Assembly: GCA_900540945.1 (NCBI GenBank)
Contig: UQHQ01000004.1
Location: 51,490 to 115,489, forward strand
DNA from: an uncultured Collinsella sp.
Lineage (GTDB): Bacteria; Actinomycetota; Coriobacteriia; Coriobacteriales; Coriobacteriaceae
Direction: 5' to 3'
Length of the DNA: 64,000 nt
How positions within the stretch are numbered: the first letter of the stretch is position 1; every line of letters begins with the position of its first letter. Both the position numbers and the translations under genes were made by a program. Below the pieces are notes generated by a model. That model did no database searches. It saw only the letters and a program-made list of their open reading frames with translations, and was not told the origin of the DNA. Shown here piece by piece: positions 42,143 through 50,905 of this stretch.

Positions 42143-42724
42143 ATGGAGCTCACGGACCGCTCTGGTTACTTTGCGGGCCCCGGTATGCTCGGCGGCTCCT
42201 TTGGCGATGCCTTGCGCGCAAGCGACGAGGCCGCCGAGGGCGTCGCCGACCCCTGCCTGGGCCATGCGCCCGACCAAGTGGTCTTTTACGAGCTCACGCG
42301 TAAGTTTGTGGAGACCGAGGAAGACATTCCCCAGGAGGCCTGCGACGTGCTGTACTACACGCTCGCCGTGGGCCACCACACCGGCGTGCTCGACTGCTTT
42401 GAGCCGCGCCTGTCGGTGCCGGTGGATGTCTTCTATTCGCTCGTCGACGCGCTGCCGGAGGGGGAGGCCAAGACCAAGTTCGAGGCCATCCGCTCCTTTG
42501 GCGAGTGCCAGCTCGACAAGGCGGCGGTGCCGTCGCTGCTCGAGGCCTGCGATGCGCTGCTCGACGAGCGCGGTTTTCGCGGGTCGGCCAAGGCCGGCAT
42601 CTCGGTGTTCGACGACGACTTTGGCCTGCATGCCCAGCAGGTCGCGTTTCTGATGAAGTTTCGCGATCTGGTTGAGCGCGTGCGCGATGTGTCGGGCGTG
42701 TATCTGACGGGAAGGTTGCAGTAA
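42143..42724 (+). CDS. HycH/HyfJ-like formate hydrogenlyase maturation protein
   Basis: A 193-residue soluble protein in the place of hycH/hyfJ, directly abutting hyfI. Recognisable segments are DQVVFYELTRKFVETEEDIPQEACDVLYYTLAVGHHTGVLDCF and the C-terminal DLVERVRDVSGVYLTGRLQ. E. coli HycH and HyfJ are about 136 residues; this protein has a longer N terminus and an insertion around residues 95-150. HycH assists maturation of the large subunit by an unclear mechanism. Confidence 0.8.
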   Translation: MELTDRSGYFAGPGMLGGSFGDALRASDEAAEGVADPCLGHAPDQVVFYELTRKFVETEEDIPQEACDVLYYTLAVGHHTGVLDCFEPRLSVPVDVFYSLVDALPEGEAKTKFEAIRSFGECQLDKAAVPSLLEACDALLDERGFRGSAKAGISVFDDDFGLHAQQVAFLMKFRDLVERVRDVSGVYLTGRLQ

Positions 42725-43224
42725 TGGGTCGCGTTGTAGATGGACGTGTGAACGGAGCCCCGTTTGCGGGTATCGTGCTCACGGCGGGAAGCGTGCTGCG
42801 TGCCGACGATGCCGCCGGCCCCGTGCTCTCCAAAAAGATGGAGGACGCGCCCATCGCCGGTTGGTACACCATCGACGGCGGGCAAACGCCCGAGGACGAC
42901 ATCATCGAGGTCAAGCGCGAGCGTCCGCCGCGTTTGGTTTTGGTCGATGCCGCCGACATGGCGCTGCCCGTCGGGTCCATCCGCTTGCTCGACAAGCGCG
43001 ATGTGGCCCGCAAGTCGATGTTCACCACGCATTCGCTTCCTTTGTCGATTCTGATCGAGGAAATCGAACAATCGTGTGATGATATCGTCTTCGTTGGGAT
43101 TCAGCCGGGCGACACGGAGTTCTACAACCCCATGTCCCCGGAGGTCTTTGACGCCGTCGACGCCGTGTACGACGCCGTGGCCGCCAACGACTTTTCCCAC
43201 TTTGTCCGCTTGGGGCAAGAGTAA
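42724..43224 (+). CDS. hycI: Hydrogenase maturation endopeptidase, HycI family
   Basis: A 166-residue protease that cleaves the C-terminal extension of HyfG once nickel is inserted. The nickel-sensing start, usually GN-x(4)-DDGAGP, reads LTAGSVLRADDAAGPVL, so the first Asn is Ser and the Gly after DD is Ala. The second acidic site is in LVLVDAADMAL, and the His is in TTHSLPLSI. GIQPGDTEFYNPMSPEV matches HycI. The ATG overlaps the previous stop (TAATGG). Confidence 0.88.
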   Translation: MGRVVDGRVNGAPFAGIVLTAGSVLRADDAAGPVLSKKMEDAPIAGWYTIDGGQTPEDDIIEVKRERPPRLVLVDAADMALPVGSIRLLDKRDVARKSMFTTHSLPLSILIEEIEQSCDDIVFVGIQPGDTEFYNPMSPEVFDAVDAVYDAVAANDFSHFVRLGQE

Positions 43225-43266
43225 TAGGAGCGCTTGTCCCTGCTGATTAGGAAAGAAGTGATTGAC

Positions 43267-44106
43267 ATGGCAGATTCCAAGGTGGAGTACCCCGCTCCCG
43301 ATTGCCTGGCGCCCGCCGCGATCGAGGCCAAGACCGAGGTCGCCGGCGTGACCAAGGCCAACCTGCCGGTCGCAAAGGCCTTTCTGTTGGCAATGTTCGC
43401 CGGTGCGTTTATTGCCTTCGGCGGCCTGTTCTTTACCGTGTTCTTGAGCGATAGCACGCTGGGCTGGGGCGCTCAGCGCGTCGTGGGCGGCCTGTGCTTT
43501 TGCCTGGGCCTGGTGCTGGTGCTGGTGTGTGGCGCCGAGCTGTTTACCGGTAATTCGCTTATGGTCTGCGCGCTCAAGAGCAAAAAAATCACCCTGGTCC
43601 AGATGCTCAGGGCATGGCTCGTCGTGTGGCTTGGTAACTTTGTCGGTGCCCTGTTCATCGTCTTTTTGGTGTACATGGCCGGCATTTACAAGCTTAACGG
43701 CGAGGCGGTCGCCAATTCCATGGTGAGCGTCGCCGCCGGCAAGGTGACGGTCGACTGGGTGACGATCTTCTTCCGCGGCATCCTGTGCAACATCTTTGTG
43801 TGCCTGGCCGTGTGGATCGGTACCGCCGGCAAGACCGTGGTCGATAAGGTTGTGGGCATTCTGCTGCCCATCGCCGCCTTTGTGGCCTGCGGTTTTGAGC
43901 ACTGCGTTGCCAATATGTACTTTTTGCCCATGGGTGCCGTGATGCACGCGTGCGGCTATGGCGCCGACGTCGCCGGCGCCGATGCGCTCAACGCCGCGGG
44001 CATTGCGTTTAACCTGTCCGCCGCCACGCTGGGCAACATCGTGGGCGGCGCGGTTCTGGTCGCGCTCGGCTACTGGTTTATCTACGCCAAGAAGTCCGAG
44101 GCGTAA
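43267..44106 (+). CDS. focA: Formate/nitrite transporter family protein (FocA type)
   Basis: A 279-residue pentameric-channel family protein moving formate across the membrane. Six hydrophobic segments are visible. Key elements are FLLAMFAGAFIAFGGLFF, GGLCFCLGLVLVLVCGAELFTGNSLMV (the omega-loop region), the GNFVGALFIVFLVY helix and the conserved His in CGFEHCVANMYFLPMG. ATG 43267 is preferred, with AGGAAAG upstream; a TTG at 43234 with AGGAG is the alternative. It closes the formate hydrogenlyase locus. Confidence 0.9.
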   Translation: MADSKVEYPAPDCLAPAAIEAKTEVAGVTKANLPVAKAFLLAMFAGAFIAFGGLFFTVFLSDSTLGWGAQRVVGGLCFCLGLVLVLVCGAELFTGNSLMVCALKSKKITLVQMLRAWLVVWLGNFVGALFIVFLVYMAGIYKLNGEAVANSMVSVAAGKVTVDWVTIFFRGILCNIFVCLAVWIGTAGKTVVDKVVGILLPIAAFVACGFEHCVANMYFLPMGAVMHACGYGADVAGADALNAAGIAFNLSAATLGNIVGGAVLVALGYWFIYAKKSEA

Positions 44107-44126
44107 TAAGCCGGAATGACGTACGG

Positions 44127-44167
44127 GCCTCCCGAGGGTGTTTGCCTTTTGGGAGGCTCTTCGTGTC
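44127..44167 (+). terminator. Probable terminator after focA
   Basis: GCCTCCC (44127-44133) pairs with GGGAGGC (44151-44157), followed by TCTTCGTGTCTT. Confidence 0.5.
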
Positions 44168-44265
44168 TTGCTGCGGTGGATGCTGCGGGCTATGCGTCGC
44201 GGCAGCTGGTGGCAGAGCTGTGGTGCGGTGGGGTTTGAACCCCTGAGCTGGAAGGAATAATCGAG

Positions 44266-46383
44266 ATGGCATCGAGAGCTATGCATGACGGTCGCTCCGT
44301 GATGACGACATGCGGGGGATGCTATGCCGATTGCGCCTTTGCGGCCCATGTTGAGGGTGGGCGTGTGGTGGCCGAGTTGCCGGTTGTGGGGCATCCGTGC
44401 GCGGCGCGTGCCCTGTGCGCCCGCGGACGCCATCGCCTGGCAATGCCGTTTGACGAGCGCGACCGCATCGTGCACCCCATGCGTCGCCGCCAGGATGGCT
44501 CGGGGTTCGATGCGATTTCCTGGGACGAGGCGTTTGCGCAGATCGCTGCGCGCCTTGGGGGGATTGTTGACGGGCATGGTCCGCGCGCGCTGGGCATGAC
44601 GCTCGGCGTGCCCTCGTTCGACCGCTACTGGGCGTGTCGTTTTATGCATGTGCTGGGCTCGCCCAACGTATACGGTGCAGACGGTGCCTGCGAGGTAAGC
44701 CGACTTACCGGTTGGGAGCACAGCCTGGGCTATAGTCCCGCCTCCGACCTGGCGCATACCGATTGCATCATGTATTTGGGGCGTTCCATCGTCGATTCGT
44801 CGACGATGGGGGCCGTTGATGCGCTCAACGATGCCCGTCGCCGTGGGGCGAAGATTATCGTGGTCGACCCCCGGCGCAGCGGCTCGGCTGCGCTTGCCGA
44901 CCGCTGGCTGCGCGTGCGTCCCGGATGCGATCTAGCGTTGCTGCTGGGCATTGCGCATGTGCTCATTGCCGAGGACTTGTACGACCGCGAGTTTGTTGCC
45001 CGCTATACCACGGGGTTTGATGAGCTGGCGCAGGCTGCCGCTGCTTGGACGCCTGAGTGGGCCGAGTCGATGTGCGACGTGCCGGCCGCAGAGATCGCCG
45101 CCACGGCGCGTGATTTGGCTGCCGCCGCGCCTGCTGCCGTGGTGGACGCCGGTTTTCATGGCGGCATCGGCATCGCGTATGCCAACAGTACCCAGACGGC
45201 GCGAGCTATCTGCATGGTTGATGTGCTGCTGGGCTGTATTGGACATGCGGGCGGCGCGCTCAACCCATCCACGCCGCTTGTGTTGGGCGATCTCGATCCC
45301 GCACGCTTTGCGACGCCGCCGGTGCCTCGCGGGCCCAAGCTGGGGTCCGAGCGCTATCCACTGGTCGATCCGGTGCGCGGCCTGTGCACGACCATCGGCC
45401 AGTCGATTCTTGCCGGCGATTTGCGCGGGCTCATCGTCTATGCCAGTAACCCCGGTGCGGGCTATGGCAATGCACAGGCTTGGCTGGGTATTTTGCAGAA
45501 GCTCGACTTGCTCTTGACGATTGATATTCGCTGGTCCGAGACGGCGCGTGCTTCTGACTTCGTGCTGCCCGACGTGACGTATCTCGAGGCCGACCGCGGC
45601 GTGGGCACGGTCGTGGGCGTCAACGATTCGCGGGTGTTCTACCGCAACGCCGTGCTGCCCGTGCAGCATGACGACACGCGTCCCGGTCGGGAGATTTTTG
45701 CCGGTCTGGCACAGGCGTGTGGTGTGGGCGAGTACTTCCAGTTTACGTCTGACGATCTGGCGGCTGCCCAGGTGGCGCCTTTTGGAATCAATCTAGACGA
45801 GCTCAAGGAGCGCGGCTGGGCCGACACGGGTGTTGCGTTGCCGTCGCGTACGGGCGAGCCGGCGATTCCCTTGGATGGCGGCAAAATTGCGCTGGCAAGC
45901 GACGTATGGGAACGAGCCGGCCTGGGTCGTGTGCCCAACTGGATCGCGCCCATGGTGGAGCCCGGCCCGGGGATGTTTCGTCTCATTAGCGGCAACCGTC
46001 CCTTTGAGTCGCACACTTCGCGAAGGCTTGCGGCCCAAGGTGCCGCCGAGGCTGGATCGGACCTGGATGCCGTGCAGATGAATGCCGATGCCGCTGCGCG
46101 CATGGGTATTGCCGACGGCGAGATCGTCGAACTCGTGAGCGATATGGGCCGCGACCGCGTGCGCGTGGAGACGACGCCGTATCTGCATCCGGCGTGCATC
46201 TTTACGTCGGCCGCCCCCGGTGGGCGTTCGTTTGGCGCCGATGCCGGTGGCGCTCAGGCCTTGGGCGTGGGCCCGCTCGACCATACACCTTTGCGCTGGG
46301 ACCCGTTGACGGGCGCCGCGCTCACCCAGGAAAACGCCGTTCGCGTGGAAAAGATCGCGGCGCGCGAGGATAATAACGAGTAA
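44266..46383 (+). CDS. Orphan molybdopterin (Mo-bisMGD) oxidoreductase, catalytic subunit
   Basis: A 705-residue DMSO-reductase-family enzyme. An N-terminal CGGCYADC...CARG site would hold a [4Fe-4S] cluster. The cofactor-binding regions follow: AISWDEAFAQIAARL, then GADGACEVSRLTG where the Cys or Ser would ligate Mo, YLGRSIVDSS, KIIVVDPRRSGSA and GNRPFESHTSRRLA. There is no in-frame TGA, so it is not a selenoprotein, and no Tat signal, so it is cytosolic. No electron-transfer or anchor subunit is adjacent. Polysulfide/thiosulfate-reductase-like subunits are the nearest analogues; the substrate is unknown. It is 52 bases from selA and may be co-transcribed. Confidence 0.8.
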   Translation: MASRAMHDGRSVMTTCGGCYADCAFAAHVEGGRVVAELPVVGHPCAARALCARGRHRLAMPFDERDRIVHPMRRRQDGSGFDAISWDEAFAQIAARLGGIVDGHGPRALGMTLGVPSFDRYWACRFMHVLGSPNVYGADGACEVSRLTGWEHSLGYSPASDLAHTDCIMYLGRSIVDSSTMGAVDALNDARRRGAKIIVVDPRRSGSAALADRWLRVRPGCDLALLLGIAHVLIAEDLYDREFVARYTTGFDELAQAAAAWTPEWAESMCDVPAAEIAATARDLAAAAPAAVVDAGFHGGIGIAYANSTQTARAICMVDVLLGCIGHAGGALNPSTPLVLGDLDPARFATPPVPRGPKLGSERYPLVDPVRGLCTTIGQSILAGDLRGLIVYASNPGAGYGNAQAWLGILQKLDLLLTIDIRWSETARASDFVLPDVTYLEADRGVGTVVGVNDSRVFYRNAVLPVQHDDTRPGREIFAGLAQACGVGEYFQFTSDDLAAAQVAPFGINLDELKERGWADTGVALPSRTGEPAIPLDGGKIALASDVWERAGLGRVPNWIAPMVEPGPGMFRLISGNRPFESHTSRRLAAQGAAEAGSDLDAVQMNADAAARMGIADGEIVELVSDMGRDRVRVETTPYLHPACIFTSAAPGGRSFGADAGGAQALGVGPLDHTPLRWDPLTGAALTQENAVRVEKIAAREDNNE

Positions 46384-46435
46384 TTGACTCAGCTGATGTA
46401 TTCGACTGATCCACGTTTCTTTTGAAAGGCCGCAC

Positions 46436-47893
46436 ATGAGCGATAGCCAGAACATGTCCGATGAGGTACGCGCCCGCCTGCGCGCCATTCCTTCCGTCAA
46501 CGAGCTGCTTGCCGAGTGGCCGGTGGTGAAGGCGACAGGGGAGACCTGCGACGCGGTGGTCCATGCTGCCGTGACGGCTGAGCTCGACGAGGAGCGCGCC
46601 GCAATTCGTGCCGGTGCCGCCCCGCGCTCTAAGCGCGACCTGGCTTCGGCCATCGAGTGGCGTGCGCACCGCTTCGCGTTGCCGAGCCTGCGTCCCGCCG
46701 TCAACGCCACGGGTGTTGTTATCCATACCAATCTGGGTCGAGCCCCGCTCGCGGAGTCGGCCGCCAAGGCCGTGGCCGAGGTCGCGCGCGGCTACAGCAC
46801 GCTCGAGTACAGCGTGGACACCTGCTCGCGCGGGTCGCGCAAGGAACATGCCGCGCAGCTCATCCGCTCGCTTACCGGTGCCGAGGACGCGCTGGTCGTT
46901 AATAATAACGCGGCTGCCGTGCTGTTGGTGCTGGCGACCCATGCCGCAGGCAAGGAGGTCATCGTCAGCCGCGGCGAGCTTGTCGAGATCGGCGGCAGTT
47001 TCCGTATCCCCGATGTTATGGAGGCCTCGGGTGCCAAGCTCGTTGAGGTCGGGGCCACCAACCGCACGCATTTGAGCGACTACGAGCGCGCCATTACGCC
47101 CGATACGGCAATGATCCTCAAGGTCCATCCTTCCAACTATCGCATCGAGGGTTTTCACGAGGAGGTGGGTTCTCGGGAGCTTGCGGCGCTTGCTCACAAG
47201 CATGGCCTGCTGTTCTACGAGGACCAGGGGTCGGGCGCGCTGTTGCCCGACGACATCTTGGTGCGCGGAGGCGAAGAAACCACGCCGGCTTCGGTCGCGG
47301 CGGGGCTCGATATCGTGTCATGCTCGGGCGATAAGCTGCTCGGTGCCGCACAGGCGGGCATTATCATGGGCCGTCGCGATCTGGTCCAGGCTTGCGGGTC
47401 GCATCCGCTTATGCGTGCCCTGCGCCCGGGCAAGCTCGCACTGGCTGCGCTCGAGGCTACACTGCGCATTTATATGGATGGGGCGGATGTGGCCCATCGC
47501 GAGGTGCCGGTGCTCAACATGCTCACGCTTCCGCAGGCTCATCTGGAGCGTCGCGCACGCAAGCTGCGCGAGCTGATGGTGGCAGGCCTCGATAAGGCGG
47601 GTCGCCCGTGCGCCGTTCAGGTGGAGATCGTCGAAGAGTCGTCGACTCCCGGCGGCGGCTCGCTGCCTACCGTCGAGTTGCCCACGATGTGCGTGGCCGT
47701 CTGCCCGGTCGACGGGCGCCTGTCCGTCGACGCGCTCAAGCGCTCGCTCGTTCAAGACTTCGATACGCCGGTCGTCACGCGCGCCTCGCACGACCGCATT
47801 CTGTTTGATGTGCGCACGCTCGTAGGCGACCGCGATATCGAGACGGCGGCATCGACGCTCGTCGCGTGCGTTGAGAAGGCGATTGCTCGATGA
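46436..47893 (+). CDS. selA: L-seryl-tRNA(Sec) selenium transferase
   Basis: Converts Ser-tRNA(Sec) to Sec-tRNA(Sec) with selenophosphate, using PLP. It has 485 residues, close to the family norm. Visible are the N-terminal RAIPSVNELL, NATGVVIHTNLGRAPLAESAAKA, RGSRKEHAAQLIRSLTGAEDALVVNNNAAAVLL and the PLP lysine in SCSGDKLLGAAQAGIIMG. It overlaps selB by 4 bases (ATGA), so the two are translationally coupled. Confidence 0.97.
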   Translation: MSDSQNMSDEVRARLRAIPSVNELLAEWPVVKATGETCDAVVHAAVTAELDEERAAIRAGAAPRSKRDLASAIEWRAHRFALPSLRPAVNATGVVIHTNLGRAPLAESAAKAVAEVARGYSTLEYSVDTCSRGSRKEHAAQLIRSLTGAEDALVVNNNAAAVLLVLATHAAGKEVIVSRGELVEIGGSFRIPDVMEASGAKLVEVGATNRTHLSDYERAITPDTAMILKVHPSNYRIEGFHEEVGSRELAALAHKHGLLFYEDQGSGALLPDDILVRGGEETTPASVAAGLDIVSCSGDKLLGAAQAGIIMGRRDLVQACGSHPLMRALRPGKLALAALEATLRIYMDGADVAHREVPVLNMLTLPQAHLERRARKLRELMVAGLDKAGRPCAVQVEIVEESSTPGGGSLPTVELPTMCVAVCPVDGRLSVDALKRSLVQDFDTPVVTRASHDRILFDVRTLVGDRDIETAASTLVACVEKAIAR

Positions 47894-49857
47894 GTGAGGT
47901 TCAAGTGCTGGTGGAGTGTCCCGTTATCGTTGGCACGGCGGGTCATGTCGACCACGGTAAGTCGGCGCTCATCGAGGCGCTGACGGGTAAAAACCCCGAC
48001 CGTCTGGAGGTTGAGCGCCGTCGCGGCATGACGGTGGAGCTTGGCTTTGGCGAGCTGGCGCTGCCGAGTGGCAAGATCGTTGGTCTGGTCGACGTGCCGG
48101 GCCATGCGCATTACTTGCGCGCCATGGTGCAGGGTGCCACGGGTATCGACGTCGCCGTGCTGGTGGTATCGGCCGTTGAGGGCGTAATGCCGCAGACGCG
48201 TGAGCACGTGCATGTACTGGAGTTGCTGGGTGTCACGCATATGGTGGTGGCGCTGACCATGCGCGATCTGGCCGATGCCGAGATGACCGAGCTTGCCGAG
48301 CTCGATGTCGATGACTTTTTGTTGGGTACCGTGTTTGCGGGCGCGCCGATTGTGCCCGTGTCGTCTAAGACGGGCGAGGGGATCGACGGGCTCCTTGCGG
48401 TGCTCGACGAGCAGGTAAGTGCCTGCTGGGATTCCTGTCGCGAGCGTGCCGAGCGTGGCGATGCCGCGCCGCGCCTGCCGATTGACCGCTGCTTTACGAT
48501 CAAGGGCGCCGGTACTGTGGTGACGGGAACGCTGCACGATGCGCCCGTTGCGGTGGGTGACGAGCTGATGGCTTTACCGTCGCGTACGGTCTGTCGTGTG
48601 CGCGGGATTCAGGTGCATGGCGATACGCCGCGCGCGCTGCCTGGGCAACGCGTGGCGCTCAACCTGGTAGGTGACGGTGTCGCGGCACTTGACCGTGGCG
48701 AGATGCTCGGCGTGGCGGACCGCTTTGGTCAGACGTTGCGCTTTATGATGACGTTCACCTACCTGGGTCGCGAGGGCGCCAAGCCGCGCGTGCTCGAGTC
48801 GGGCGCGCGCGTGCATGTGATGGCCGGCACGGCCGAGGTTGTCGGCCGCATCATGCTTTTGGAGGGCGAGGCCCCCATGGCGGTGCGCGAGACCCGTACC
48901 GTACAGGTGCGCTTGGAGGAGCCGCTGCCGCTGCGCGCTGGAGACCACGCCGTGGTGCTGTCGTATTCGCCCGTTATGCTCATTGGCGGCGGGCGCGTAC
49001 TGCTTTCGCGCTGCCGTCGCTCGCGCGAGCTTTCGGCGGGGGAGCGCACGCTGCTTGCGGCGCTTGAGGCCGGCGATGCCGTCGCTGGTGTGGATGCGTG
49101 GCTGGCGCTGCAGGCGTTGCCGGTCGTGGTTGCCGACGTTGCCGCAGCGCTAGATCTTGTTTCCGTTGAGGCCGACGCCGCGCTGAACGAGCTGGTGGCG
49201 CGAGGTGTTGTTTACAAGCTTGCCGGCTCGGGCGATGCGCTGTATGTGAATGCCGCCGTGCTCGACGCCGCGATGGATGCACTGGCAGCGACCCTGTCCG
49301 CCATGCACGCGGCTGCCCCCAAGGAGACGGGCTTTACGCCCGGCGCCGTTGCCCATGCTGCGTGGTCTGCCGCTGATGATGGCGTTGCCGCGGCTCTGAT
49401 TGCCGAGGGCTGCTCGCGTGGCGTGTGCGCCGCCGAGGGCGCCGAGGTATTCGATCCGCATTCGGCCGCCGCGGCGGCACGCGTGGTTCGCGAAGCCTGC
49501 GAACGTATCGTTGCCTTGCTGGACGAAGCCGGCCTCGATGCACCGACGTTGCCCGAGGTGGGCGAGCAACTGCAGCTCGATCGCGACACCATGACGCGTG
49601 CCCTGCGCGAGCTTTCGCTCAACCGCTCGATCGTTAAGGTCGAGCGCGACGTTGCCCTGTCCGCTGCCGCCGAGGCCCATGCGCGCGAGCTTGTTGCCGC
49701 TGCCATTGAGGCAGCCCGCGGGGCCGCCCCCACGAGCCGGCCAAACCGAAACCTGGGTGTGTCGCGCAAACGTGCCATCAGCATCTTGGAACACCTGGAT
49801 GCCGTGCGCTTTACGGTGCTCGACAAAGACGCCGGCGGCCTGAGGTCCCTGCGCTAG
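47890..49857 (+). CDS. selB: Selenocysteine-specific elongation factor SelB
   Basis: A 655-residue GTPase that delivers Sec-tRNA to UGA codons at SECIS hairpins. G1 is GTAGHVDHGKSALIEAL, the switch region follows, and G3 is DVPGHAHYLRAM (most SelB have DVPGHERF). Domains 2 and 3 run to about residue 340, then winged-helix repeats to the end, which bind the SECIS. It is slightly longer than E. coli SelB (614). The gene order selA, selB, tRNA-Sec is intact. Confidence 0.96.
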   Translation: MSEVQVLVECPVIVGTAGHVDHGKSALIEALTGKNPDRLEVERRRGMTVELGFGELALPSGKIVGLVDVPGHAHYLRAMVQGATGIDVAVLVVSAVEGVMPQTREHVHVLELLGVTHMVVALTMRDLADAEMTELAELDVDDFLLGTVFAGAPIVPVSSKTGEGIDGLLAVLDEQVSACWDSCRERAERGDAAPRLPIDRCFTIKGAGTVVTGTLHDAPVAVGDELMALPSRTVCRVRGIQVHGDTPRALPGQRVALNLVGDGVAALDRGEMLGVADRFGQTLRFMMTFTYLGREGAKPRVLESGARVHVMAGTAEVVGRIMLLEGEAPMAVRETRTVQVRLEEPLPLRAGDHAVVLSYSPVMLIGGGRVLLSRCRRSRELSAGERTLLAALEAGDAVAGVDAWLALQALPVVVADVAAALDLVSVEADAALNELVARGVVYKLAGSGDALYVNAAVLDAAMDALAATLSAMHAAAPKETGFTPGAVAHAAWSAADDGVAAALIAEGCSRGVCAAEGAEVFDPHSAAAAARVVREACERIVALLDEAGLDAPTLPEVGEQLQLDRDTMTRALRELSLNRSIVKVERDVALSAAAEAHARELVAAAIEAARGAAPTSRPNRNLGVSRKRAISILEHLDAVRFTVLDKDAGGLRSLR

Positions 49858-49882
49858 ATCGGCCGCCCCGCCCCACCTCCTC

Positions 49883-49949
49883 AGTTGCGGTGAAATAGTT
49901 CCTATTTGGAGGCTTTGGCAGCAAATACAGGAACTATTCCACCGCAACT
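49883..49949. repeat. Family-C palindromic repeat, copy 4
   Basis: AGTTGCGGTGAAATA with inner arm GTTCCT, matched by AGGAAC and TATTcCACCGCAACT (one mismatch). It stands between selB and the tRNA-Sec promoter. Confidence 0.9.
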
Positions 49950-49963
49950 TCTTGCTCGTCTTT

Positions 49964-49994
49964 TTGGGATGGAGCCGTTTCGGTTTGGTAAAAT
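49964..49994 (+). promoter_or_regulatory. selC: Candidate tRNA-Sec promoter
   Basis: TTGGGA (49964-49969), 19 bases, TAAAAT (49989-49994), ending 13 bases before the tRNA. Confidence 0.45.
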
Positions 49995-50006
49995 ACCGCC
50001 GCACTT

Positions 50007-50103
50007 GGGAACGGATGGGCTCCGGTGGGCTCCGCGGTCCTCAAAACCGTTGCGAGGCGTGCAAAACGTCTTGGATGTGTTCGATTCACATACGTTCCCG
50101 CCA
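50007..50103 (+). tRNA. selC: tRNA-Sec (anticodon TCA)
   Basis: A 97-nt tRNA with every tRNA-Sec trait: an acceptor starting GGGAACG paired with CGTTCCC and an encoded GCCA end, a 6-bp D stem (GGGCTC around CGGT), an anticodon loop in CGGT-CCTCAAA-ACCG giving TCA, a long variable arm (AGGCGT with ACGTCT) and a T loop GTG-TTCGATT-CAC. The eighth acceptor pair is G-A rather than Watson-Crick. It reads the UGA codons of selD and fdhF. Confidence 0.95.
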
Positions 50104-50257
50104 TACGCTACCAGCGCTTTTGTGCTCGCGGTCTTGCTGCGTGCCGCAAAGGCGCTGTTTTGTTTTTGTACGAGCTTTTCGTAGCGCCGTTATTTCGGCG
50201 GCTGTATTTAGCTTCGTGCGCTGGATTTTGAACGTGCCGATGGAGGTGTTTTGCCGT

Positions 50258-50890
50258 ATGACTGCCGTAAGACGTGCCGATCTTTCTTGTGTCGTCCAGG
50301 CGGGCGGGTTGTCGTCGCGCATGGGCTGCGATAAGGCGCGCATGGCGTTTTGCGGCGAGCCGCTCATCGAGCGCGTGCTGGGTCGGCTGGCGCCAGTTGC
50401 CGGCGAGTTGGTCGTGACGACGTCGCGTCCCAGCGAGCTTGCCTACCTTGAGGAGCGCACGTTTGGCGGCCTGGTGCCGCGTGTGGTGGCGGACCTTGAA
50501 GGCTCTGCGGGCGCCATGCGCGGCATCGCGAGCTCGTTGGCTGCGGCTCGGCTGCCTCTCGTGGCGATCGTTGCCTGCGATATGCCGTTTGTCTCGCCGG
50601 AACTCATCGGCGCGCTTGCCGGTCATGTTGAGGCCGAGGCGCTCGATGTGTGCGTGCCGCGTGAGGAGCGGGGGATTGAGCCGCTTTGCGCCGTCTGGCG
50701 CCGTGACGCGTGTGCGCCGGTTGCCCATGAGCTGCTTGCCTGCGACCGCCAGCGCATTCGCTGCCTGATCAATCGCGTTCAGGCCGGTTATATGGATGAG
50801 CCGCAGATCGTTAAGGCCGCGGGTTCGACGCTCTGCTTCGAGAACGTCAATACGCCCGAGGAGTTTGCGGCGGCCGAGTTGCTCGCCTAG
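50258..50890 (+). CDS. mobA: Molybdenum cofactor guanylyltransferase
   Basis: Adds GMP to molybdopterin to make the (bis-)MGD cofactor required by FdhF and the orphan Mo enzyme. It has 210 residues. The nucleotidyltransferase motif is VVQAGGLSSRMGCDKARMAF, the Mg-binding aspartate is in VAIVACDMPFVSP, and EERGIEPLCAVWRRD is typical of MobA. ATG 50258 has GGAGGTG nine bases upstream. Confidence 0.92.
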   Translation: MTAVRRADLSCVVQAGGLSSRMGCDKARMAFCGEPLIERVLGRLAPVAGELVVTTSRPSELAYLEERTFGGLVPRVVADLEGSAGAMRGIASSLAAARLPLVAIVACDMPFVSPELIGALAGHVEAEALDVCVPREERGIEPLCAVWRRDACAPVAHELLACDRQRIRCLINRVQAGYMDEPQIVKAAGSTLCFENVNTPEEFAAAELLA

Positions 50891-50905
50891 ACGATTGGAG
50901 TTGCC

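Noticed and set aside
44266..46383. The orphan Mo enzyme as a selenoprotein
   Set aside because: No in-frame TGA; the ligand region has Cys.
49883..49949. Family-C copies as Rho-independent terminators
   Set aside because: None is followed by a T tract, and several stand beyond a separate clear terminator.
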